NCBI GenBank assembly: GCA_045531455.1
Contig: JAZSEA010000081.1
Coordinates: 1 to 10,744 of the forward strand
Length of the DNA stretch: 10,744 nt
Direction of reading: 5' to 3'
Source: CAG-390 sp045531455
GTDB taxonomy: Bacteria; Bacillota; Clostridia; Oscillospirales; CAG-272
Both the position numbers and the translations under genes were made by a program. This document shows, piece after piece, positions 1 to 6,680 of the stretch; the stretch's first letter is position 1; every line of letters begins with the position of its first letter. The notes under the pieces are model-generated. The model was not told the DNA's origin, searched no databases, and saw nothing but the letters and a program-made list of their open reading frames with translations.

Positions 1-252
1 CCTTCCCCGCTGGGGAATGTAAAGGGGCAACGACGCTAATTCAATTTGTGCGACGAATATCGTTCAAACTTATAATTTTATATACCAAATTGGAAGATTT
101 TTATTGAAATTAATTTGCTTAAACTCCATCGAAAGTGCATATTATTCTTAAAAAATATTCCAATCTGCTTTGAATAGGTTAAGACTCAAACGGTGTTAGC
201 TGAATAGCGAATGAATTCAGGATGAACCCTTTACATTCCCCAGCGGGGAAGG
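1..252. repeat. AT-rich segment bounded by perfect 26-bp inverted repeats (MITE-like or paired dispersed repeats)
   Basis: Positions 1-26 and 227-252 are exact reverse complements. Each arm contains its own small hairpin (TTCCCC/GGGGAA, stems 3-8 with 12-17 and 236-241 with 245-250). The roughly 200 bp between them is AT-rich and has no credible ORF or ribosome binding site. Just outside the right arm, 256-270 forms another hairpin (ACCGC, loop GTGCA, GCGGT). This could be a small non-autonomous element with terminal inverted repeats. It could equally be two inverted copies of a dispersed intergenic repeat, a kind I recall as common in gut Clostridia (recollection, not searched). The left arm begins at the first base of the window, so its outer boundary and any target-site duplication cannot be seen. 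Confidence 0.6.
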
Positions 253-319
253 GGGACCGCGTGCAGCGGTGGTTGAGGAGAGCCGAGTCTGTACTGCACA
301 TCAAATAAGGCACAAAACG

Positions 320-361
320 AAACTCGGATATTATGGAGTGAACTCCATAATATCCTAGTTT
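320..361 (-). terminator. Bidirectional intrinsic terminator closing the minus-strand operon
   Basis: A 13-bp perfect stem (326-338 with 343-355, loop TGAA) is extended after one mismatch by AAACT/AGTTT pairing. A T-rich run follows on the plus strand (TAGTTTTTC). On the minus strand the stem is followed by GAGTTTCGTTTTG. It lies about 60 bp past the stop codon of the last gene of the minus-strand operon and would end that transcript. A weaker hairpin around 374-398 lies between the gene and this stem. The plus-strand T-run suggests it can also stop transcripts coming from the left. Confidence 0.75.
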
Positions 362-416
362 TTCTCTTAAAATAATTCTCGAACGAAGTGAGAAAATTTC
401 TACCTTCCACTAGTCA

Positions 417-1007
417 CTAATTAATCCTCTTCCCCACCGCTCCTCCGGGGTGGATGAGGGCGAAGTCGGAGAGCGCGTAGTCCTTCTCCTCCATAATGCC
501 GACCATCAGCGCGTCGAATATCGCGGCGGTGGCGGCAAAGCTCGAGGTTGACATAACGCCGTAGCGGTCGCTCTCGGGTACGCCCGGAAGTAAGAGAACG
601 GCATCGGCATCGCGGGCAAGCTCGGAGTCCTTATTTGCCGTGATGAGAACGATATGCGCGCCCTTTGCCTTTGCGATCGAGACAAGAGGGATCAGCTCGT
701 CGGTCTTGCCGCCCTTGGAAACGAGCATCAGAAGATTATCCTTCTTCAGCGCGCCCATTCCGCCGTGCACAGCCTCGGAGGGCGGCACGAATTTCGCGGG
801 GCACTCGACGCAACAGAGAGAATGCGCAAATTTCTTTGCCGCAAAGCCCGATGATCCGCAAGCCGAAAGGACGGTCATAGCCGAATTCAACAAATAATCC
901 ATAGTTTTGCCGAATTCTGCGGCATCCATAGTCTCGTACAGAGCCTCGAGCGCACGTCTTTCTGAGGCGACAGAGGACTTCATATATTCAAAGGTTGATT
1001 CTTTCAT
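417..1007 (-). CDS. SIS-domain sugar-phosphate isomerase-like protein (KpsF/GutQ type, no CBS domains)
   Basis: This 196-residue protein is a single SIS (sugar isomerase) fold resembling the N-terminal half of KpsF/GutQ/KdsD arabinose-5-phosphate isomerases. Visible matches are the phosphosugar loop CGSSGFAAKKF (about 50-60), PSEAVHGGMG (about 76-85), the MSTSSFAATAA stretch (about 152-162) and the C-terminal HPGGAVGK (186-193), whose His is an active-site residue in the family. Full-length KpsF proteins run to about 320 residues with a tandem CBS pair; this one stops just after HPGG. The family GKSG reads GSSG here (S52), so the catalytic Lys appears to be missing and true A5P isomerase activity is doubtful. 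The start overlaps the upstream dehydrogenase stop as ATGA, with GGAGG five bases ahead. It is the last gene of the operon. Substrate is unknown; a binding or regulatory role is possible. Confidence 0.85.
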   Translation of the reverse strand: MKESTFEYMKSSVASERRALEALYETMDAAEFGKTMDYLLNSAMTVLSACGSSGFAAKKFAHSLCCVECPAKFVPPSEAVHGGMGALKKDNLLMLVSKGGKTDELIPLVSIAKAKGAHIVLITANKDSELARDADAVLLLPGVPESDRYGVMSTSSFAATAAIFDALMVGIMEEKDYALSDFALIHPGGAVGKRIN

Positions 1008-2287
1008 AATATCCTCCGAGCCTCGCTTTTTGTGAAAAACATATTATAGTAAAGCCAAAGAACAGAATATCTGTCCTTTAAGTCCTTGGCAAACCAGATG
1101 CCGTTCTGAATCTTTTCCGCGCCGTACATCGGCACAAAAAGCGAAAGATCAAATCCGCAATCGGTCAGCATCTCTCCGATCTCTGCGGCTGTCGGGCATT
1201 CGCTTAAGATAGCGATGACCTCATCCCACTTCTTGCGATAGACTTTGTTCAGGGAATTTGCGTATCTACCCGCGCTCTTTTGCAGCTCGCTGACCTCGGG
1301 CGCGATCGCGCCGTAGATCTTCTCATAGCATTCTTCGCGCACCTTATCGGGTACCGAGGAAAACGTCGGTACCGCAAAGCTTCTTATCTCCTCGCGAAGA
1401 CGTGCCGTTACGACCGTCGAATAACCGACGTCGGTTCCGTGCAGAAAATAGGGCTTGTCCTCAAGCAGACCCGTGATCTCGAAATAATGCGAAAGATGAT
1501 GCTCGCTTCCCGATCCGGGTCGGGTCGTTGAAAGCAGAGTCAGAGTCACGCCAATCAGCACGAGATCGCGCATCAGCTCCTCGATCGCCTCAGGCTTGCG
1601 CTCCGCGATATCGCACGCCAGAGAGCGGATGAGATCGGTCTTTTCCTTGACGAGAGCATAGACCTCGGGGCAAAGATATTCGCCGTTGATAAGCTCACTG
1701 AGCCGCCAATCGTTGAGCGCGGAATATTTGCCGATGATATCGGCGTAGCCCGAGCGGATCATATCGATCGGGGCATTTTTCAGAATTTCGGTATCGCCGA
1801 TGATAACGTCGGGCGCGTGTGTGGTCACCGTGACCTTCATACCGCCGAGGATCATAGCCGCACCCGACGAGGCAAAGCCGTCCATCGAGGGTGCGGTAGC
1901 GACGATGCCGCTCTGTATTTTATTATAAAAGGAAACGTATTTGCAGATATCGTTGATGACTCCCGAGCCGATGCCGAGAATAAGATCGGTTTTATCCGTC
2001 ATTTTCGACTCGACCGCGGAAATGCTCTCCTCATCGGGGACGAGCAGATCGTTGGTCACGAAGAGACAGACGTTCCCGAGCTTTTCGCCGAGCAGAGCCT
2101 TGACCCTCTCGCCGCAGACGGCGTAGGTATTGCTGTCGGCAACGAGGAGCACGTTTTTGTAACCATCAAGTGTTCCCGACAAACGCTCGAGCGCGCCGAC
2201 ACCGATATCGACCTTACCGATATCGCAGCGGTGAGTCCTTCCGCAGGAGCATTCGATATCTCTGTTAAGAAGCTCAAAAAGTTCCAT
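1004..2287 (-). CDS. sn-glycerol-1-phosphate dehydrogenase (AraM/EgsA family)
   Basis: The protein has 427 residues from the chosen ATG. The family catalyses NAD(P)H-dependent interconversion of dihydroxyacetone phosphate and sn-glycerol-1-phosphate in the cytosol and belongs to the iron-containing alcohol dehydrogenase/glycerol dehydrogenase superfamily. Visible features are a CSCGRTH segment near the N-terminus, the nucleotide-binding GIGSGVINDICKY (about 105-117), PSMDGFASSGAA (about 133-144), and metal-site candidates Asp in GYADIIGK (183), the His cluster in SEHHLSH (263-267) and His in LHGTDVGY (283). The Bacillus subtilis homologue AraM is a Ni-dependent bacterial enzyme. The frame stays open to a TTG at 2317, but ATG 2287 is preferred: it sits one base after the hydrolase stop (TGATATG) and begins at MELFELLNRD, which implies translational coupling. 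G1P is the archaeal ether-lipid backbone; its use in this bacterium is unknown. Confidence 0.88.
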   Translation of the reverse strand: MELFELLNRDIECSCGRTHRCDIGKVDIGVGALERLSGTLDGYKNVLLVADSNTYAVCGERVKALLGEKLGNVCLFVTNDLLVPDEESISAVESKMTDKTDLILGIGSGVINDICKYVSFYNKIQSGIVATAPSMDGFASSGAAMILGGMKVTVTTHAPDVIIGDTEILKNAPIDMIRSGYADIIGKYSALNDWRLSELINGEYLCPEVYALVKEKTDLIRSLACDIAERKPEAIEELMRDLVLIGVTLTLLSTTRPGSGSEHHLSHYFEITGLLEDKPYFLHGTDVGYSTVVTARLREEIRSFAVPTFSSVPDKVREECYEKIYGAIAPEVSELQKSAGRYANSLNKVYRKKWDEVIAILSECPTAAEIGEMLTDCGFDLSLFVPMYGAEKIQNGIWFAKDLKDRYSVLWLYYNMFFTKSEARRIL

Positions 2288-2288
2288 A

Positions 2289-3212
2289 TCAGATGAATCT
2301 GTTGAACCACATTGCAAGCTCGATGCGCATCGTGTCGTTCATCTTATGTCCGACGCCCTCCATAAGGTGGAACTCGATATAGCTGCCCGAGCGGCGCACC
2401 GACTCAACGAATTCGGTCACCATAACGGGATCGACGGTCACGTCCGAATCTCCCTGCCAGACCTTGATCGGACAGGGCGGAATAACGACGCGCTTGCCAT
2501 CGGGACCTATATAGGAGCGGGTCAGATAGGGATTGAAGCCGACGGTATTCGGCGCAAACCATTCGTCCTCGGGGAAACGGTAGATCTGAACGATGCGATC
2601 GTGGGTGCTGTAGCCCGTGGACGCCTTTTTCGTTGTCTTATCCCAGGTGCCGATGCAGTAATGATCGCCGACAGTCACGCCGTCCATATTGAGACGGGGA
2701 TAGATAAGTCCGAGCGCGGCAACGATCCCGGGGAAGGTGTGCGCAAAGTTCATTGCGGTATGACCGCCCATAGACGCGCCCGCAACAAGCACTCTCTTTG
2801 AAAGATTATAATGCTTTACGGCATAGAGATAAGCCTTGTGAAGTGCGAAAATATGCTCGGGGCATCCCATGGTCAGACCGTGGGGCTGTGAACCGCAAAC
2901 GTCGAGCACGGCATAGCCCTGCTTGATGCACTCGCGGCTGTATCCGATGCCGCCCGTCTTGTTCTCAGCCTCGCAAACGCGGCTTCCCGCGCCGTGACAG
3001 GAGAGGATCAGAGGAGTCTCGTCGCCCTCGTCCGAATAGCTTTCGGGCAGGCAGAGCACACATTCACATTCATCGAACTCCTCGCGGTCGAGCACCTCGT
3101 TTGCAGTCGAGTAGCTGACGTCGCGGAAATTATTGAATTTCACTTTAAAAAAGATGCAATCGTACTGCAGTCCGTCATCAGAGCTGCTCGCTATCGTCTT
3201 TCTGATCTCCAT
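2289..3212 (-). CDS. Alpha/beta-hydrolase (prolyl oligopeptidase/esterase-like)
   Basis: This 307-residue protein has a clear alpha/beta-hydrolase layout. An oxyanion HGAG motif lies at about 73-76, the nucleophile elbow GASMGG has Ser about 147, the acid is probably an Asp in WQGDSDVTVDP (about 255-257), and the catalytic His is in EGVGHKM (about 289). Order and spacing fit a functional triad. No signal peptide or membrane segment is seen, so it should act in the cytosol, probably as an esterase or peptidase of unknown substrate. An ATG also exists at 3218, but the GGAG of the ribosome site is then only one base away. From ATG 3212 the spacing is seven bases, so 3212 is chosen. The gene overlaps the 3' end of the upstream membrane-protein gene by 35 bases, and its stop is one base from the next start. 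Confidence 0.85.
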   Translation of the reverse strand: MEIRKTIASSSDDGLQYDCIFFKVKFNNFRDVSYSTANEVLDREEFDECECVLCLPESYSDEGDETPLILSCHGAGSRVCEAENKTGGIGYSRECIKQGYAVLDVCGSQPHGLTMGCPEHIFALHKAYLYAVKHYNLSKRVLVAGASMGGHTAMNFAHTFPGIVAALGLIYPRLNMDGVTVGDHYCIGTWDKTTKKASTGYSTHDRIVQIYRFPEDEWFAPNTVGFNPYLTRSYIGPDGKRVVIPPCPIKVWQGDSDVTVDPVMVTEFVESVRRSGSYIEFHLMEGVGHKMNDTMRIELAMWFNRFI

Positions 3213-4389
3213 TTTCATTCTCCTCTATTTCAAGATATTCGTCCCTCTCCTCAGGAGTGATCTCCTCGGGCTCGGGCTTTGGTTTTTCATAGAAATAATC
3301 AAGCTTTTCACATTCCCAGTCCGTGACCTTGTCGCCATCGGCATCGTCCTCGCCGTCGGTCTTCGGAAGCTCATCGGGTGTAGGATCGTCATCGTCCTCG
3401 GTCTCGATCTCCTCTCCGCTCTCGTCAACGAGCGCGGGCTCGCCCTCTCGCTGATAAGCGGCAAAGGCACCGATCGCGCCGAATAGGGTGAGGGTCAGAA
3501 GGGTCAGAGTCGAGGTCGAAAGCTTATCAAACATCATATTTCCGAAAACGTAGATCGGCGGGATCACCGAAAGTGCGGCACCGACCCAAGCACGGCGTCT
3601 GAACGCGAGCGCGAGGACGATGATTCCAAAAAGGAGAATGCCGAGCTTAAGATAGACCGAAAACTCCTCGCCCACGTATGTCATCTGCATATCCTCGACG
3701 ATTCCATCGGCTTCATACTGCTTTGAGATCTCGTTGAGGAGTGAACGCGCCTCGGGTATGCCCTTTCTCTCAAAGACCTGCCAGATCATATCGACAACGT
3801 CTGGGATCGCCGCAAGCTTTGTGCTCATAATGAGCCCTTCCTCCTTGAGGATCTCGATCTTCTCGGTCACAGCCGCGAATTTATGAAGTATCGGGCAGAT
3901 ATATGCGGTGACTCCGAGCGCGGCAATATTGCAGAGCAGACCGCCCGAAGCGGCACTCTCCAAGCCGAGGAAGGAATGCTTTCTTCCTCTCTCCGAGGTT
4001 GCGGCAAAGAATATTGCACCCGCGGCGTGCGCAATACAAAGCACGAGCACGCTGTTCGGGAATTTCGGCAGAGCCTCGAATCGGTACATCGTGATCGCAT
4101 AGGAAAGTGCCGAGGCTGCGGTCAGCATACCGAACGCGGGAACCTTTTCAAGCAAAAATCCCGCCGCCGCGGATATCGCAAGCAGAAAAACGAGGTTTAT
4201 ATGCTCCTCTGTGTTGATATTTGCGTCAAGGAACTGCTCAAGCTTGCCGGGGACCTCCTCCATCGTTCCGTCCTCGAGCATCTCGGGCTCGTCGGGCGTG
4301 AATTTCAGATAGAGAGTCAGCACGTATATGCAAATGAATACGCAGAGCATTACGGCAATGCCTGAGGTAAAATTCTTTACTGTTTTCAC
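3178..4389 (-). CDS. Multi-pass membrane protein with long acidic C-terminal tail, unrecognised family
   Basis: I do not recognise this protein. From the chosen GTG it has 403 residues. Hydrophobic segments lie at about 10-30, 65-81, 86-102, 112-130, 149-166, 244-263, 267-286 and 293-312, giving seven or eight membrane spans. A hydrophilic loop of about 75 residues lies between the fifth and sixth, and a tail of about 90 residues (314-403) is very rich in Asp and Glu, with a run of four Asp. The frame is open to an ATG at 4437, which would overlap the U32 gene by 46 bases. GTG 4389 is preferred because AAAGG lies nine bases upstream and the U32 stop two bases upstream. The acidic tail could bind cations or basic partners, which is inference only. 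It sits second in the operon. Confidence 0.8.
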   Translation of the reverse strand: MKTVKNFTSGIAVMLCVFICIYVLTLYLKFTPDEPEMLEDGTMEEVPGKLEQFLDANINTEEHINLVFLLAISAAAGFLLEKVPAFGMLTAASALSYAITMYRFEALPKFPNSVLVLCIAHAAGAIFFAATSERGRKHSFLGLESAASGGLLCNIAALGVTAYICPILHKFAAVTEKIEILKEEGLIMSTKLAAIPDVVDMIWQVFERKGIPEARSLLNEISKQYEADGIVEDMQMTYVGEEFSVYLKLGILLFGIIVLALAFRRRAWVGAALSVIPPIYVFGNMMFDKLSTSTLTLLTLTLFGAIGAFAAYQREGEPALVDESGEEIETEDDDDPTPDELPKTDGEDDADGDKVTDWECEKLDYFYEKPKPEPEEITPEERDEYLEIEENENGDQKDDSEQL

Positions 4390-4391
4390 CT

Positions 4392-6191
4392 TTATTTTCC
4401 TTTCTTTGCGGGTTGATTTTGCGGCAGACGGCGGCATTTTCCGCCCGGGATGGGGGATGCCGATGCCGACGCGGCGAGTATCGAGTCGACCTCGCGCGGG
4501 GACTCGACCGTGAAGATGTAATGCCTTCTTGTGATAAATCCGTCGCAGAGATCGCGCGGACGGTCAAGAAGATAGGTCGGAAGTGAGTTTACGATCAGCG
4601 AGCGATGCTCGGGGATGCGGAGAACGGGGAATTTCACGCCCATACGGTCAGTAAGCTTTGCACGTCCGCTCTCGCAGACCTTACAGCCGCCGATCTCCTT
4701 GCCTACGCATTTTTCCGTGATCATCAGAGGAAGTCTGCCGTAGACGATGACGGATGATCTACCCGAAATATCGCGAAGGCGGGGCAGAGTCAGCTCGGGC
4801 GAGAGGACGAGATCCTCAAAACCAAGCTCCTCGAGAGCCGCGGCGGTCTCCGAGTTCGTAATATTCAGTCTGAAATCACCGTGGAGAGCAAGTCCGAACT
4901 CGCGTGCGAGATAGATATGACCGAGATTGCCGACAAGGATATCCGTCGCGCCGAATCTCTTTGCATCGGCAAGCTGACGGCGCACTCGGCTCATCTCGCT
5001 GTCGGGAATGACGGGCGGGAGCATAACTCCGCGCGCTCCGCGCACCTTCGGGAATTCCTCAAGAGGAAGATATGCGATATCAAAATACTTTGCCGCCTTT
5101 GCGGTATACTGCGACGCGCTGTAGAAGACCGCCGAATTCACGATCGGCTTGCCTCTGCGCTCACGCGGCTTTTTTTGCACGTAATCACCCGCGCGGCAAT
5201 TTCTTTCGGTATATTCGGGGATCGGAGCTTTTGTGTTTTTATATTCCGTGCTCTTCTTCTGCGACGCCGAGCGCGCCTTGTCACCCTCGGTGCGGATTCC
5301 GAGCATATTCTTTCCTATGTTATTAACGTAATAGCCGTCGGTGAAGCCCTGGCGCGAGAATATCTCGGCGAGCCGGCGCATCTCCTCGGCGTTTGCTCCC
5401 CTGCCCTCGTCAAGCAGACGGCGCCAGATCGAAATGACACCCGCAACGTACTCGGGCGGCTTCATTCTGCCCTCGACCTTGAGCGAGGAAACGCCCATAT
5501 CGATAAGCTCGGGCAGATGCTCGGCAAGCGAAAGATCCTTGAGGCTCAAGGGATAGCTCTTTCCGCCCTGCTGATTTGTGTAAGGGAGACGACAGGGCTG
5601 TGCGCAGAGACCGCGATTGCCCGAGCGTCCTCCGACGATAGAGGAAAAGAGACATTGACCCGAATGGCAGACGCAAAGCGCACCGTGAACGAACGCCTCG
5701 ATCTCGATCGGTGACTCGCGGCAGATCAGCTCAAGATTCTCCCTTGAGGTCTCGCGCGCGATGACCATTCGCTCGAATCCGAGGCGGGCAAGCTCGCGTG
5801 CCGAATCAAGATTGTGACCCGACATCTGCGTTGACGCGTGGAGAGGCAGATCGGGGAAGGTACGGCGGAGGATCGATGCAACTCCGAGGTCGGCAACGAT
5901 CAGAGCATCCGCGCCCGCAAGGTATGCGGCTTCCGCGGTCTTGAGCATATCTCCGATCTCGCGGTCGTAAACGAGGGTATTGAGTGTCAGATAGATGCGG
6001 ACTCCCGCCTCGTGTGCGCGTGCGATCTCATTTTTCAGGCTTTCGGGCGTGAAGTTTGTCGCGCCTATCCTGGCATTGAAGCCCGACGCGCCCATATACA
6101 CGGCGTCCGCGCCCGATCTTATAGCCGCGCGAAGAGCCTCGGGCGATCCCGCGGGAGCCAAAAGCTCGGGCAGTTTATTAATTTTTTCCAT
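4392..6191 (-). CDS. Peptidase U32-family protein (RlhA/TrhP-like, probable RNA hydroxylation)
   Basis: This 599-residue protein begins with the typical ELLAPAGSPEALRAAI and GADAVYMG motifs of U32 proteins (TIM-barrel half). The U32 signature lies at about 165-184 (EAFVHGALCVCHSGQC). Cys173, Cys180, Cys196 and Cys200 are spaced C-x6-C-x15-C-x3-C, as in members that carry a [4Fe-4S] cluster. Characterised relatives are E. coli RlhA (5-hydroxycytidine in 23S rRNA) and TrhP (5-hydroxyuridine at tRNA position 34), which use prephenate-derived chemistry; proteolytic activity is doubtful for most of the family. The C-terminal half repeats family features (GRLPLMITEKC and a CKVC pair), and the total length is nearer RlhA than TrhP. 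ATG 6191 has GGAGG eight bases upstream. It is the first gene of the minus-strand operon. Which RNA is modified cannot be decided from sequence. Confidence 0.9.
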   Translation of the reverse strand: MEKINKLPELLAPAGSPEALRAAIRSGADAVYMGASGFNARIGATNFTPESLKNEIARAHEAGVRIYLTLNTLVYDREIGDMLKTAEAAYLAGADALIVADLGVASILRRTFPDLPLHASTQMSGHNLDSARELARLGFERMVIARETSRENLELICRESPIEIEAFVHGALCVCHSGQCLFSSIVGGRSGNRGLCAQPCRLPYTNQQGGKSYPLSLKDLSLAEHLPELIDMGVSSLKVEGRMKPPEYVAGVISIWRRLLDEGRGANAEEMRRLAEIFSRQGFTDGYYVNNIGKNMLGIRTEGDKARSASQKKSTEYKNTKAPIPEYTERNCRAGDYVQKKPRERRGKPIVNSAVFYSASQYTAKAAKYFDIAYLPLEEFPKVRGARGVMLPPVIPDSEMSRVRRQLADAKRFGATDILVGNLGHIYLAREFGLALHGDFRLNITNSETAAALEELGFEDLVLSPELTLPRLRDISGRSSVIVYGRLPLMITEKCVGKEIGGCKVCESGRAKLTDRMGVKFPVLRIPEHRSLIVNSLPTYLLDRPRDLCDGFITRRHYIFTVESPREVDSILAASASASPIPGGKCRRLPQNQPAKKGK

Positions 6192-6229
6192 TTTCCGAAC
6201 CTCCGGGGATTAAATTTACGCCAAAGCTC

Positions 6230-6258
6230 TTGACCTCGGTCGAATAGTGGTGTATAAT
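6230..6258 (+). promoter_or_regulatory. Promoter for the RNHCP-hydrolase pair
   Basis: TTGACC (6230-6235) and TATAAT (6253-6258) are separated by exactly 17 bases. Transcription would start near 6265, about 75 bases before the RNHCP ATG. This is a strong match to the housekeeping sigma-A consensus. Confidence 0.8.
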
Positions 6259-6280
6259 TGCATATATAAATAATTATACA
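6251..6280. promoter_or_regulatory. Inverted repeat over divergent -10 elements
   Basis: TGTATAATT (6251-6259) and its exact complement AATTATACA (6272-6280) flank 12 AT-rich bases. The left copy holds the plus-strand -10. The right copy holds a minus-strand TATAAT (6273-6278) suited to driving the U32 operon, with only a weak -35 (TTTATT). The symmetry may be just two facing -10 boxes or may be an operator for a dimeric repressor. Confidence 0.45.
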
Positions 6281-6338
6281 ACAAAATTCAGAATAAATAA
6301 AGAGCTTTTTTCAAAAAAGAGAGAAAAGAGGCAAAAAA

Positions 6339-6680
6339 ATGGAACTCGAAAACAAAAGATTCGCAAAAAACGACTCGGGATTCATCTGCGGACACTGCGG
6401 ACGCGAGGTAAAGCCGCTCGGCTCCTCCTCACGCAACCACTGCCCGCACTGTCTTTGGTCGATACATATCGATGAAAATCCCGGCGACCGCGCTTGCGAG
6501 TGCCACGGCCTTATGGAGCCGATACTCGTCGAGCCCGACCCGAAAAAGGGATACATCATCACTCATAAATGCACGAAATGCGGAGCAGAAAAAAGATGCC
6601 GCGCGGCGCACGAGGCGCGTGTTCAGCCCGACGACATCGACCTTTTAATTAAACTTACCGCAGGAAAGGACAGATATTAA
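6339..6680 (+). CDS. RNHCP domain-containing zinc-binding protein
   Basis: This small 113-residue protein carries the diagnostic RNHCP motif (32-36, inside SSRNHCPHCLWS). Cys pairs suited to zinc binding are C17/C20 (CGHC), C35/C38 (CPHC), C53/C55 and C78/C81 (CTKC). It fills the length expected for the family, whose biochemical function I do not know to be established. The N-terminal FICGHCG and the middle SSRNHCPHCLWS look like one zinc ribbon, and the later Cys residues may form a second. ATG 6339 follows a purine-rich AAAAGAGGC site. The stop TAA shares its last base with the ATG of the next gene (TAATG), so the two are translated together. A nucleic-acid or ribosome-associated role would fit the fold but is inference. 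Confidence 0.88.
   Translation: MELENKRFAKNDSGFICGHCGREVKPLGSSSRNHCPHCLWSIHIDENPGDRACECHGLMEPILVEPDPKKGYIITHKCTKCGAEKRCRAAHEARVQPDDIDLLIKLTAGKDRY

Noticed and set aside
1..416. CRISPR array or transposon gene at the left end
   Set aside because: Only two inverted copies of one repeat are present, with no regular spacers, and no transposase-like reading frame is visible.
1817..2296. 159-codon plus-strand open frame
   Set aside because: It is antisense to the glycerol-1-phosphate dehydrogenase gene and has no motif or ribosome site.
2288..2317. Upstream TTG start extending the dehydrogenase by 10 residues
   Set aside because: No good ribosome site precedes the TTG, and the added residues are polar and unlike the family start. 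ATG 2287 sits immediately after the hydrolase stop.
4881..5714. 277-codon plus-strand open frame
   Set aside because: It is antisense to the U32 gene, whose Cys signature and length are convincing. The opposite frame is open because of the GC-rich codon use.
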